NCBI GenBank assembly: GCA_029204225.1
Contig: CM055092.1
Location: forward strand, 61,371,279 to 61,435,278
From: Diphasiastrum complanatum
Taxonomy: Eukaryota > Streptophyta > Lycopodiopsida > Lycopodiales > Lycopodiaceae
DNA length: 64,000 nt
Reading direction: 5' to 3'
Part shown: positions 10,361 to 21,616 of the stretch, one piece after another
How the letters are laid out: each line of letters opens with the position of its first letter
How positions within the stretch are numbered: position 1 is the first letter of the stretch
Program-made: the position numbers and the translations under genes
The notes under the pieces: generated by a model
What the model saw: the letters and a program-made list of their open reading frames with translations, nothing else
Told to the model about the DNA's origin: nothing
The model's database searches: none

Positions 10361-11748
10361 AAGTGAATAGAGGTATTTAGAACTTCTCAATTTACTTTCA
10401 TTTTTCAAGAGCTCAATCTATTCTAAAAAGATTTCATATGGTAGATGCAAAGTCTTCTAATACACCAATGGAGTCAATTGTAAAGCTCATTATAAGAGGT
10501 AATGAAAGATCCTTCAAGGACATTACTCTCTATAGGAAGCTAGTTGGTTCACTCATATATCTAACCATCACAAGACCTGATCTAAGCTATTGTATTGTTA
10601 GGCTAAGCCAATTCATGCATGATCCAAGCAGCCCATAGATTGGCAAGCAATCCTATTTTTCATGCAAGGAGCAAGCATATCGAAGTGGCTTATCATTTTG
10701 TGAGAGAACAAGTCATGGCAAAGGAGGTGGAGCTTATGTATCAAATGGATGTGACTAATGCTTTTCTCAATGGCAACTTTGAGAAGGAGATTCATCTTAC
10801 AAGACCAAGAGGATAAGGTTTGCTTACTCTTCAAAAGCTTGTATGGTCTCAAACAAGCTCAAGATCTTAGTATTCTTGACTTAATACTTTTCTTCTCTCA
10901 CTAGATTTCACTCTTAGTTAGTATGATCCATCTTTGTACTTCAAGTTCATTGATAGTGATGTGATCCTCCTTGTACTTTATGTAGATGACATTATCTTTT
11001 GTGGGAACAATGTCAAGCTCATTGATGAAGCTAAACTAGCATTAGAAAAAGAGTTTAAAATGCAAGATCTTGGATCTTTGCACTATATACTAGATCTTGA
11101 GGTAGTTAGGACATCTACTAATAGCTTTATTTGTCAGTTCAATTATGCTACTTCAGGTTTTTAAAGATTCAATATGAATAAGTGCAAAGGCATTGACACT
11201 CCTATGGAGCATTTTGTAAAGGATCCAATAGATGGTGATAACAGATCCTTCGAGGACATCAGCCTCTATAGGAGTCGCTCCTTGATTTGGCTCACCATTA
11301 CAGACTTGATCTAAGCTTTAGCGTCAATAGGTTGAGTCAATTTATGCAATCTCCTTTTATCCATCACTCTAGATTTTGGTATCTTATATCAAGAAAATAA
11401 CCTTTGTTTGATTAGCTTTTCAAATTCAAATTTTGCAAGTGACAAGATTGATAAGAAAGTCAAAAGTGCATTTGCTATATTTCTTGGAGATGGAGTCATA
11501 TCATGGCTCTCGAAGAAGCAAGGCACTATCTCACTTTCTTCTACTAAAGTTAAGTACAAAGCACTCACCACTACCACCAAGGAAATCTTATGAATCATGT
11601 GCCTTTTGGTGGAGCTCAGGTGCATCAAATTTGAAGATATTTTCATCATTATGTGTGACAACATTTCAGCCCAAGGCCTTGCTTCAAATCCTATCTTCCA
11701 TGCAAAGAGTAAGCACATTAAGGTGGCACATCATTTCGTGAGGGAAAA
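10361..11748 (+). pseudogene. Chimeric, order-permuted Ty1/copia pol fragment
   Basis: The plus-strand pieces are out of order. 10375-10638 is the region after the reverse transcriptase (TPMES, NERSFKDITLYRKL, YLTITRPDLSY). It then jumps to the end of RNase H (10640-10735: LASNPIFHARSKHIEVAY) and back to the reverse transcriptase (10737-10800: QMDVTNAFLNGNFEKEI, then LYGLKQA near 10840). It continues through LYVDDIIFCG (about 10975-11003) to a second RNase H (SWLSKKQGTISLSSTK, about 11500; HAKSKHIKVAHHFVRE, about 11700). Stops and frame changes are frequent. At its left edge it abuts a minus-strand copia end, making a head-to-head junction near 10360. Recombination or template switching between related copies would explain it. 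Confidence 0.85.
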
Positions 11749-11787
11749 CATTCAGAACTTCTTGTCAGAATTCGCGAGTATTACAGT

Positions 11788-12480
11788 TTGATTTATCTGC
11801 CTCTCCACAATTTCTCAGCCTGTCCGCGAATTCTATCACGACTAGAAAGACTAGTTATTTTTGTCCTACATTATCAATTCTGCAAGCAAATTGTCATTTT
11901 GTCAAGTACAGTACTGACCTGCTCATCTGTATTCTGCATCATGTCTTGTGACTGTGCTGAATCTTCTAATCTGACTTTTCCACGACTAGAACAAAGATTT
12001 CCACGTGTCGATGTACCAAAGTATAATGGCGAATATGACCCAGTCCAATTTCTCCAAAACTTTGATAATGCATGCCATTTTTATGGAGTTACCTTTGAAA
12101 TTGAAAAGCTTCGCCTATTTTCCATGGTACTCTATGGCACCGCCAAGGAGTGGTACTTGAATCTTGAAGCTCCTGATCTTGCTTCTTGGACCACTCTCAA
12201 GGACGCTCTCATCAAGCATTTCAAACCATCCAAACTGACTCAGAGCCCATTCATTCAAATTACTCATATCAAGATGCATCGTGAAGAGTCTGTCCGAAAC
12301 TACATTGAGCATTTTAAACGTCTCAAAATAGAATGTGTTGATGAAAATATCACCGAACAAATGGCCATAAAACTATTCTTAGTTGGATTGCCTAAAACCA
12401 TCTGCCATGAACTCAAACCAGTTGACCTTTATGATCAACTAACAGAATTTATGTTCCCTCTATCTCAATTACAATTGAGA
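11788..12480 (+). pseudogene. Ty3/gypsy gag, N-terminal and central part
   Basis: The open frame has a typical plant gypsy Gag (Retrotrans_gag) core: FPRVDVPKYNGEYDPVQFL, then AKEWYLNL, SWTTLKDALIKHF and YIEHFKRLK. The recognisable homology starts at about 11950. Its frame stays open into unrelated copia sequence at about 12490, so the gag is cut before its zinc knuckles. The matching C-terminal part (zinc knuckles and protease) occurs at 15595-17180, so the two were probably one gene split by the DNA between them. It is related to the gag at 21617-22869. Confidence 0.8.
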
Positions 12481-12489
12481 GTAGAGATG

Positions 12490-13637
12490 TTAATTTTCAT
12501 GAGAGTCAAAAATACATCTTTGAAGAGGCCGATATCAAAGATTCTCAAAAAGATTCTCCTATCATCACCCTTGAAGACTATCATGGAGAGATGGGGCCGA
12601 GAATTGAGGAGGAGTTGCCTCGAGTTTTCTCACCAAGGAGATCACTAAGAGAAAGATCCGAGCCTAAGAGGCTCACATATGGATATAAAGGCAAACAAGT
12701 GGAACTCAACTCCACTAATTATGCATATTTTGTTTCACATAAAGAGCCAAAGGATGTACATGAAGCACTCAACTCAAGAGAATGGTTTCTAGCCATGGAG
12801 GAGGAGTATGATGCATTGATTACCAACAAGACATGAGAGCTTGTGGATCTTCCATGCAACAAGCATACTATTGGTTGCAAATGGGTTTTTCGAGTCAAAT
12901 ATAATCAAGATGGCACAATCAACAAGTATAAGGCAAGACTTTGTGCGAAAGGCTTTGCCCAAGTTTATGGACTTGATTATGAGGAGACTTTTGCTCCTGT
13001 TGCAAAGATGGTATCAATCAGAATCATCATATCTATTGCTTGTTTTTTCAAATGGCAAGTTTTTCAACTAGATGTTTCAAATGATTTCTTAAATGGATAT
13101 CTAAGAAGAGATTTATATGGAACAACCTCCTGGGTTTATCCAAGACAAGACCCAAGTTTGCTTGCTCTTCAAAAATCTCTATGGACTAAAGCAAGCACCA
13201 AGATCGTGGTATTCTCAACTTAACACTTTCCTGATCTCACTAGGATTCAATCTTAGCAACTTTGATCCTTCCTTGTATATCAAGTTCTATGCTAGTGATA
13301 TTGTCATTCTTCTAATTATGTTGATGATATTATCCTAAGTGGGAGTTGTATCAATTTAGTTGAGGAAACTAAGATTGCACTTGGAGGAGAATTCAAGATG
13401 CAAGATCTTGGAAGAATTCATTATTTCTTAGGATTAGAGATTGACTTCCATAATAAAAAAGCTTTTATTTGTCAATCTAAGTATGCTCTTTCAATGTTGA
13501 AAAAAATTAACATGCTAGATTGTAAGAGTCTCGATACTCCTATGGAGCAAATTGTAAAAGACCCTAATAAAGGTGATGAAAGATCCTGCAAGGACATCAC
13601 TCTTTTTAGGAGTCTTATAGGCTCAGTTAATATCTAA
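12490..13637 (+). pseudogene. Ty1/copia reverse transcriptase fragment, broken
   Basis: The sequence covers the linker before the reverse transcriptase (RRSLRERSEPKRLTYG), the start of RVT_2 (IGCKWVFRVKYNQDG, YEETFAPVAKM), LDVSNDFLNGYL, the [12 protein letters not shown] motif and the region after the catalytic box (LGRIHYFLGLEIDF, SLDTPMEQ). Lesions are an in-frame TGA at about 12834, a frame change at about 13120, and loss of the YVDD motif frame near 13320. It ends abruptly at 13637 inside the LIGS motif. RNase H is absent. It sits inside the split gypsy gag. Confidence 0.85.
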
Positions 13638-15314
13638 ATAACTCATAGTGAAGTACAGTTGACCAAAACTGACTGAAATTGACTCCAACATGGTCAAATA
13701 ACTATTTCTAGTCAAATTCATAGACACTACAAGAAACTGGAATAAACTAAAAATTTTGAGTTTTCGCACTTTTAAATTTTTAAAATTTTTTTACGTTTCC
13801 TAAAAATTCGTAAAAAACTAATGTCAGATATTAAGCAACCGAAATCGAAAATTCGATTTACTATTCGTTTCTTAATTTTACTACATTAATGTAAGACGAC
13901 ATTAAACTGATTTTTCACAATTGCGAAATTTTACGTAAAATCAAGTTCTACGGAAATTGTCAGCTATAAAACCCAGTTTTGTGTCTATCAGTCAGAGTGC
14001 ATGCGTATAACCACTCAAAACAGATCTAAACCACTCATGCATGTTAGAATCACTATGAGAATCCACATGCAAACATTCCATGCAAGCACAGTACCTCAAA
14101 ATAGGAAATTGACATGCATGCAATCAAAACAATTTGAAATTCTACCAAATTTGCTCACAAAATTGCAAAACTTTAGATGATCATATCTTTGGCTATAGGA
14201 CACCAAATTGGGTGCTGTAAAGCTCAGTACAGAGGGAGACCTAGTGAGCAGTACTCTTGCCATGTCAGTTCTCCACCTAGGATTCACACGTGCGAGTTCA
14301 AAACAACCAAAAAACCCGTAGGAGGGTGCACTTTTTCAAGCCCAATCTGCCTAAAAACTTGCAAACACTCAACCAAGCCTAAAAGTGATGATTCAAACAA
14401 TCTTAAATGGTCTTTAAGAGTTCCATGAAGCCTTCATACAGATCTTATGAAGCAGTATGGGCTGAGAACCATGAAATCTTGATTCTAGAAGTCAAAATTG
14501 CCACAAACTTGATGGAATTGAAACATAAGCCTCTACCCATCAATTTATAGGTCTGATAGCTTGCTGGGAAGGTAAAAATGAATACAAATAATGCCAGAAT
14601 GATCCCCTTATGGATTTAGAGAAATCCATGCCCCAAAATTCACCAAAATTGGTCAATTTTTGTCAATTTTTGACTTCCTACAAACCCAATTGCTAGAATT
14701 CTTGGCTCTAACTTCCAAGACAGCTTCAAAAGACTATGATTCATCTTTTCCCAGCTTTAATTGATGTTCAACGGCCTCCTACCATCCAATTTCATGAAAA
14801 ACAAGCAAAAATGATGGCTTTCTAGGTTTTTTCACCATGACATATTGGAATTTAATGGCAAGAACATTTTCCTAATCCACATGCAATCCAATATATAGAG
14901 TTATAACCAACCAATTGGTTTGAACTTGCTGGATTTTGAATTCTACCATCAATTTTGTGCCAAAATCATGGAAAACAAGCCAAATTTGGCCACAAAAGAG
15001 CCTAGAATCCAAATACATGGGAAGATCCGACATGCAACCTAAATTTCAACTACTTCAAAGTGAATTAACTTGCTGCAAATTTCAGATCCATAGCTAGTTT
15101 TGAGCTACACATGCTAAAACTCCAAAAAGATAACCAAAATTGATTTCCTAGCACAAATCTCCATAAACCACAATGAATTTGAGAGAAATATGGATAATAG
15201 AAATTGAAATTGGAAAGATCCACCAACTTGCAACCTTGCTCCTCTTCTTGGATGAGAATACTAGCTGATTACCACCAAGCTCCAATGAAAAGCACCACCT
15301 CTCCAAACTTGTAA
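13638..15314. other. AT-rich non-coding DNA, likely leader of a minus-strand LTR element
   Basis: No gene is recognised on either strand. It lies on the internal side of a minus-strand primer-binding site at 15315-15331 and is probably the decayed inside of that element. A CACTACAAGAAA string at 13727 looks like a CACTA terminus but has no partner. Confidence 0.4.
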
Positions 15315-15331
15315 GCCTTGCTCTGATACCA
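15315..15331 (-). other. tRNA-Met primer-binding site, minus strand
   Basis: On the minus strand this reads TGGTATCAGAGCAAGGC, complementary to the 3' end of initiator tRNA-Met, the usual primer of plant LTR retrotransposons. The LTR should lie to its right and the element body to its left. Confidence 0.7.
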
Positions 15332-15560
15332 CTATAAGGGAAGCTCCTTAGATCTTGCTTACAGATGACAAACACAATGGATAACACACTACGGAGAAAC
15401 CACCCAACCAAGTAGAAGCATCCAATCAAACTCTAGAAGCTTCACCCCCAAGCCAAGGAACAAGAAGCATGAATATAGAGTGAGAGCCTGGCAATGAATC
15501 CACAATCATAATGAGGAGTAGGGCGAGTTTGGACCCAATATATAGAGCCAAAAGCATCCT
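15332..15560 (-). repeat. LTR 3' part of a minus-strand element
   Basis: On the minus strand this ends just before the primer-binding site. It has a CTATATATTGG TATA-like box at about 15540 and shares TTGGTTGGGTGGTTTCTCC and the following tail with the LTRs of elements E and F. The outer end is lost where gypsy gag resumes (about 15570). Confidence 0.55.
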
Positions 15561-15594
15561 GGGCGAGTTCGAAAAACTTGGTCAAAAGTAGCAG

Positions 15595-17180
15595 ATGCAA
15601 CTGGAAAAGGTGCAGTCACAGTTCGATGAAAAGATTAAAGCATTGGAAGAGCAGCAAGCTAAGAGTGACAAAGCAAGTGAAAAGTTTGCTAAGACATTTC
15701 CTAGTCGAGAAAATGTTTGGTGTGCGATCTGTGTGGGGAATCACACCACAAATGAGTGTCCAACAATGAACAGACATATGACGAATACTATTTGTCATCT
15801 GTGCAACTTTACTGGACACAAATCAGCTTTTTGTTCATTTAATCCTCAGATTATCCAGCAAAGATATGCTAAGCTTCAATATCGGAAACCTACTACTTGG
15901 AAGGGACCTGATGCTAAGAACAAGGCCCACGGCCTTAGATTTCATGAATGACTAAATTTGCTAGCTCCGCCAGTGCAACGTGCTCCTCCTGCGAATCTAA
16001 TGGAACCAAAATCTTCAGTTGGTAATGAGCAATGGAATTACAATATTGATCAAGATATTGGTCCTTCAGAGCAATAAGCTATCTATGTTGCTGCACAACA
16101 ACAATAGTCTAGACAATGGACTAGAGCACCACTTGAATGCTTTGCATGTGGCAAAAATCACAGAGTTGCTGAATGTCCGAATAAAGGAAAGTTTATCCAA
16201 TTCTGTCGGGAATGCGGTTATGGACATTATTACAAGGACTGTCCAGTAGGACCAAAACCACTGCCGTTAACTGCTCCATTGAGTATGATTACAATCAAGC
16301 AAAGACCAGTAGGCCAGCCTACTAAACCAACTAGACCATTGATGGTTGTTACTAGAGCTCAAAAGCAGAAAGAAGTTGTTGTTGATCCAACACCTGCTGA
16401 ATCTGTGCCATCTACTAATATACCTACTACATCAGGGGTGTATCCGAATCTCAACTCAGAAAAGAAGAAATACCAAAACATGAGGTAGTGGATTAAATAG
16501 TTGCAAGAAGAAGAGAACTTGGAAGCCGCTAAAGCTATAGCCAAAGTACATAATCCACAAACAGATGTTAATACTCAATTACATCACCACAAAGAACCCT
16601 TCAAGATGACAGAATCTGAAGCACTGCAAACAGAACTGATCATGAATATTCTGTCTAGCAATATGGATATTACACTAGGAGGATTTCTTAAGTTGGTGCC
16701 TCAGACAAAAGAAATATTAGCAGAGAAATTGACTCAGATTGAACCAATAGTCCAGTAGGAGCCACTATTTTGTGCCGAGTTTGAAGAATCAAACGAAGTA
16801 CTAAATGTAGGGGAAGCCTGAGAAAGTGAGCAAAGAAACATCACCCTACTAATACAAAACAAATAGTTTGGTAAAGAGGCAACCGTGATAGATGGAGATT
16901 GAAGAGTTAACCTTATTTCAACAAAGCTATGTGCCAAACGGGACCTTACAAGGACGAAGCCTGTAATTTTTGCTATCAAGCTAGCTGATCAGAGTGGAAG
17001 ACATACCTGTCAAGATTTCTGGAGTTTACTTTGTCATTACTTTTGTAGTAATGGACTTACCTAATGCACCAAACATTTATCGTGTTTTATTGAGATGTCC
17101 ATGGTTACGAGTTGCACAAGTAACTCATAATTGGGGGACTGGAAAGATTACATGTGAATTGTTTGGCAGTAGTCAAAAAA
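15595..17180 (+). pseudogene. Ty3/gypsy nucleocapsid with four zinc knuckles, and protease
   Basis: One reading frame (15595-16758) encodes a short coiled coil and then four CX2CX3-4HX4C knuckles at 15721-15759 (CAICVGNHTTNEC), 15793-15834, 16138-16176 and 16204-16242. It is interrupted only by point stops at 15949, 16075, 16105, 16486, 16498 and 16756. After a frame change a retropepsin-like domain follows: IDGD at about 16888 (the second Gly of the usual DGG is changed), VNLISTKLCAKRDL, KLADQSG, and the flap and C-terminal region to LLRCPWLRVAQVTHNWG (about 17085-17145). Several stops and the damaged protease site fit single C-to-T or G-to-A changes. It is the likely continuation of the gag at 11788-12480. 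Reverse transcriptase is not recognised downstream. Confidence 0.8.
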
Positions 17181-18300
17181 TATTTGGCCATCTTGGAGTA
17201 GAAAACATATTCCATATATTATTTTTGTCAGTAGCCATCTTCTATTGATCAAATATCATTGCCTCATGTTCAGCTTCCAACTTATGGTTGTAGTGACAAG
17301 ATTGCAGCGAGTCATCTTTAGAAAAATCTTTGATCTACAAATTGATCCCATATTTGATAAGAACCCTGAAAAAGAGGTTGATGAAACATAGGGTTGTCTT
17401 AAGTTGCATCAGTTCTACATGGGTTGACATGACCCAAGCAACAAGACATTTGATAGTCTTCTTCCTCAGTATCTTCCTTGATTGGATGGGCTATCCAGTT
17501 CCTTTAGCTTCCTTTTGTTTTACGTGATTTGATGCTAGTGTCTTCTCCATTTCAGCCAATAGAAAGGGATTTAGAATTTTTTCGGCCATTGGTATAAACC
17601 AAATTAGTGACAATGTCCTGATGAAGATGAATTGCCACGAATCCATTGATCTCTTTTATTAACAAGATGTTTGGAACACTTCTTGATGATCCAAAGTAGT
17701 CATGCTCGAAGTCAGAGAATGTGTCCTAATGATATTTAAATTACTAAAATGCTCAAATAGGCCATTATTATGTTGATATCTGAATATCCCATCTTCATCT
17801 TTGTCATTGCAAAGATTATTAGCTTATTGCTCCTTGAAGTTAATGTTGTTATATACACTTTGATATGAAACAAACCATCAACTTTCCAATGGGAATTATG
17901 GTAAGACATTCTCTGGTCTCCTGATTGCTCACTTGATTCATGTTCAGAAGAAGCTCCAAATAGAGTATTATAAAAAATACAATCATAATGTCTGATTATT
18001 GGAATAACAAGTGATTTTTGACAATCAGATTGTATTCCATATTTAAGCTGCCACTGTAGAGATCTGTTCTGCTCATTAATAACCTCTTTATTTTGACCTA
18101 TGTTTTGATCATTACAACTTTTGGACAAAACCTGATTTTGGCTTTCAAATTAATTTTTGTCAACGGGTGTTGGCTGATTCTGATGAATCCCCAAGATACT
18201 CGACCAGAGCAACTCAAGAGCACCTCTCACCTTAGACCGAGGAGGTCTATGAGAAGACGAGATGAACAAAGACTGAGAGTCGAGAAATGCTAGTTAGGAA
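17181..18300 (+). other. Decayed gypsy pol region, no domain recognised
   Basis: Short overlapping open frames on both strands, none recognisable. It lies between the protease remnant and an LTR in the same orientation, so it is most likely the eroded or deleted pol of that element. A basic tail (RPRRSMRRRDEQRLR, about 18220-18290) comes just before the LTR. Confidence 0.4.
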
Positions 18301-18523
18301 TGACATGCAAGAACTGTGTAAGCCTCATGGTGAATCCCGGAAGATAAAATGACCATGTAGGAACTAGTATTTCTAGGCTAATGTAATAAATGCAAGTAGA
18401 ACCCTCTTAAAGAAAGTAGAGTGGGCCACCTTTTGATGGTGACCTCTAGTGGAGAGCCTAATTCCACTTGTAATTTGTAATATGTGGAAATGCCACTAGG
18501 ATGCCACCTAAGGAGCTCTCTTG

Positions 18524-18950
18524 CTTATTTAAGAGACTCCCTCTTTGAGAAGAGGAGCTTTTTGTGAAATGTACCGACTCCATACTGAAATGAGAAGAGC
18601 CTCCACGAGTATTTGGTGCATCCATTGAGCTCCTTGATCATGCTTGTTGCTTGAGTGAATGCATTCATGATCTTGCCCTTCCCTCCTTTGTGTGTGGTTG
18701 TGGATCGTAGAGTGGATTAAATTTTTTGCTTTTCTAGAGTGGATTAGTTTTCATTTCTTGTTTGTGGATTAATGTAGGAATCAGCATTCAGGTAAATTAA
18801 ATAGATTGGGTTTGTGATGTAGTTCTTGCATATCTCCTTACAACCCTATTCTTGATGTTCTTGGGATGTCGAAGAATCAAAAGACTGGTTGGTTTTTTGA
18901 TTTTTGGACTTCTAAAATATTGTAGATTAGTTTCTTGTTTAAGTTCTATG
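18524..18950 (+). repeat. Gypsy LTR, copy 1 (3' part), shared between two elements
   Basis: 18524-18892 matches 24451-24818 at roughly 95% by eye, beginning at CTTATTTAAGAGAC (a TATA-type box). Similarity resumes at 18908-18950 against 25212-25257. The true 5' end is upstream, perhaps near 18315, but cannot be fixed because copy 2 lacks it. It stands after one gypsy gag-protease (15.6-17.2 kb) and before another gag (21.6 kb), so it may serve as 3' LTR of one and 5' LTR of the other. Confidence 0.8.
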
Positions 18951-19640
18951 GATTAATACAGGTGTAGCTTAGTTTTAGTATGTTTAGGATCTGATTTCAA
19001 TTCATTTTTGTAGCATTAGAGTAGGATATCAGTCATTGTTCAACGATTTTGCATGCTGATCTGATGGTTGAACGTTTTGGCATGCATGATTGACTGATTG
19101 TGGTCGTTTATGCATGTTCTTTAGTGCAAGAGTGACAAACTTGAGTGTCCTCTGGCAGGCAGGACAAAACTACAATGATAATCAGTCCATTCTGCTTGGT
19201 TTGGACATTGCAATATCAAAAAACATCTAAAATTGCCCACGAAGCCGGATAACAGGCAGAATCAACTTCAAAATTGTTCTAAATACGAAAAAGAACAGAA
19301 TACGAAACAAAATAGTAATAGATTCTAAAGCAAAGAATCTGTAAACATTTGATCTGTTGTCGCTTGCCCACTCACATTCTGAAATGATCAATGCTACAAC
19401 ACTACCCTTGATCAGATCTATCCAAGCACATTTCAAGATCTATTCACAGCCAAGAACGACCTGCAACCACCCTCCACATGTCCTACATAAAACCTCAGTT
19501 CATTCTACATCCTCCTCTATGCACAGTTTACCCATCGTCTACACCTCCCTCCGTCACCATCTCAGTCGCCCCTCTTTCTCTCCCAACTCAGCCGAGTCAT
19601 TCGCATCCCAACTCCGCCGAGTCATTTGCGTTCCATCTCA
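18951..19640 (+). other. Leader region following the LTR
   Basis: No domain is recognised. A 132-codon open frame at 19357-19755 is rich in Ser, His and Pro and runs into the repeat tract that follows. It looks like chance coding in pyrimidine-rich DNA. No clean tRNA primer-binding site was found. Confidence 0.35.
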
Positions 19641-20150
19641 ACCGATTCGCCTCTCCATTTTCATCTCGAACGACGCAACGATCAGATCTCACCTGCGTTC
19701 GCACTTAAAATCTCAACCGGAACTCTACAATCAGATCTCGATCGAAACAATTTAGTCAGATTTTGACTGAAGCATTTCCAATTCAAATCTCGATCGTGGC
19801 ATTCTTTTGAAATCTCAGCCACGCCACTCCATTACGCTCTCGACCGAGGATGAGGATTCTATTAGGTTTCTAGACCCATCATATGTCGATGGAATGACCA
19901 ACATCAAATCTCAATCGGATATTGACCTTTTCAATTCTCCACCAACGCCTTCTCTGAGATCTCAACCGGTGACTTCTATCGAATCTCGACCGACGACTTC
20001 TGTCAGATCTCGACCGGAGACTTCTGTCAGATCCTGACCGAAGACCTTGCGTCAGATCTCAACCGAAGGTTTCCGTTAACATCTCGACCAGAGGACGTGA
20101 TTAGATCTCGACCGAGGCAATTTGATCACTATCTCGACCGGACCGAATCA
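19641..20150 (+). repeat. Degenerate tandem repeat with AGATCTCGACCGA core
   Basis: The core AGATCTCGACCGA or close variants (AAATCTCAACCGG, GAATCTCGACCGAC) recurs roughly every 25-40 bp across this stretch and again at about 20460-20522 after part of the T-rich tract. It lies in the leader between the LTR and gag. The short open frames in it are by-products of the repeat. Confidence 0.75.
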
Positions 20151-20159
20151 AGACGAAAA

Positions 20160-21384
20160 CCAGATAACTTTTGAGATTTTTTATAGTCTTTTTCGTATTT
20201 TTTTTCGTGTTTTTTTTGTGTTTTTTTGTTGTTTTTTTTTTTTTGCATATTTCTTTTGTGTTTTTTCTGAAACTTTTTCGTGTTTTTTTCTAAGTTTTTT
20301 AGTGTATTTTCTAGTTTTCTCTGAGCTTTTTGTATTTTGTTCGTATTTTTTTGAGCTTTTTTGTGTTTTCTCTAAGTTTTTTTGTGCTTTTTCGAATCTT
20401 TTCGTGTTTTTTTCTGATTCTTTTCGTATTTTTTTCATATTTTTTTGTGTTTTTTCTATTTTCGACCGGATCTTTGAGCTTCAAATCTCAACCGGAGCAC
20501 TTCTTTCAGATCTCGACCGAAGGAAGTACCACCATCTTCCCAAAGCCTTCGAATCTGAAAAAAAAAGTTAACAAAAAAAAATTCGATACCATTTTTTTTT
20601 CGAGTCTTTTTCGTGTTTTCTTTTTGTCTTTTCGAGATCTTTTCGAGTTTTCTCGCCAATTGTTCGTCTGAAAGTTTTTTTTTTTTTTTTTTGTCAATTT
20701 TTCGAGTTTTTTTTTGTCAATTGTTCGTTTGAAAGATTTTTCGTCAATTTTTCGAGTCTTTTCTAGTTTTTTCACTATTCTATCTTTTCTAGTTTTTTCG
20801 CGACTTTTCGAGTCTTTCTTGTTTTCTTTGTTTTTTCTTTTCGTCATTTTTCCTTGTGTTTTTCGACCTTCGACCTTTTTTGCGTCCTATTGTGTTGTCA
20901 AGTTTTTCTGAGCTTGTTCGTATTTTCTTGAAGATTTTTTCGAGCCTTTTTGTATTTTTTTGAGCTTTTTTCGTGCTTTTTTGAGAACTTTCGAGAATTT
21001 TCTAAATTTTTTCTAGATTTTTTCGAAAAGTTTTCGAGAATTTTTTGTGTTTTTTTGAGATTTTTCTAGATTTTTTCGAGAATTTTTTTGTGTTTTTTCG
21101 AGATTTTTCTAGATTGTTTTCTAGATTTTTTGAGAACTTTTCATGTTTTTTTTGAGATTTTTCTAGATTTTTCGAGATTTTTTCTAGAGTTTTTCGAGAA
21201 TTTTGCGTGTTTTTTCGAGATTTTTCTAGCTTTTTTCAAGTAGTTTTTGCGAATTTTTCGTGTTTTTTTTGAGATTTTTCTATATTTTTTCTAGAATTTT
21301 TTCGTGTTTTTTCGAGATTTTTCTAGATTTTTCCGAGGTTTTTCGAGATATTTTTTTTGTGCCTTTTCGGGATTTTTTCAGATC
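20160..21384 (+). repeat. T-rich tract of about 1.2 kb
   Basis: The plus strand is dominated by runs of T with interspersed CGAG, CTAG and GTG, for example repeated TTTTTCGAGATTTTTCTAG units from about 21000 to 21380. The minus strand is correspondingly purine-rich and gives spurious Lys/Arg-rich open frames. The strong strand bias and repeat structure set it apart from everything else in the window. It lies in the long leader in front of a gypsy gag. Confidence 0.8.
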
Positions 21385-21512
21385 TTGTTTTGAGCAAAAA
21401 ATCTTTAAAAGAAAAAAAAAATCTAAAAATCCTAAAAAATCCAAAAACACCAAAAACCCTAAAAAAATCCAAAAACACCAGAAACTCATACCCAATACCA
21501 AAAAAACACAAC
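21385..21512 (+). repeat. A-rich tract facing the T-rich tract
   Basis: Repeats of AATCCAAAAACACCAAAAA on the plus strand, directly after the T-rich tract. The two could pair in a transcript (AAAAATCTAAAAA against TTTTTAGATTTTT-like units). Confidence 0.6.
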
Positions 21513-21616
21513 AATAGCCAACGGACCAACATATAGACTCTAAAATCCCAACAGATTATCCATACGAGATCAAGTCCCGTACAGTTGAACAAATTAGACG
21601 TCATAGGTTCTATCGA

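Noticed and set aside
13727-13742. CACTACAAGAAACTGG as left end of a CACTA transposon
   Set aside because: No matching inverted end, no target duplication and no transposase near it; a 12-base match can arise by chance.
20122-20911. Several open frames of 65-149 codons on both strands, Phe- or Lys-rich
   Set aside because: They are products of the T-rich tract. Composition is explained by the repeat and no domain is present.
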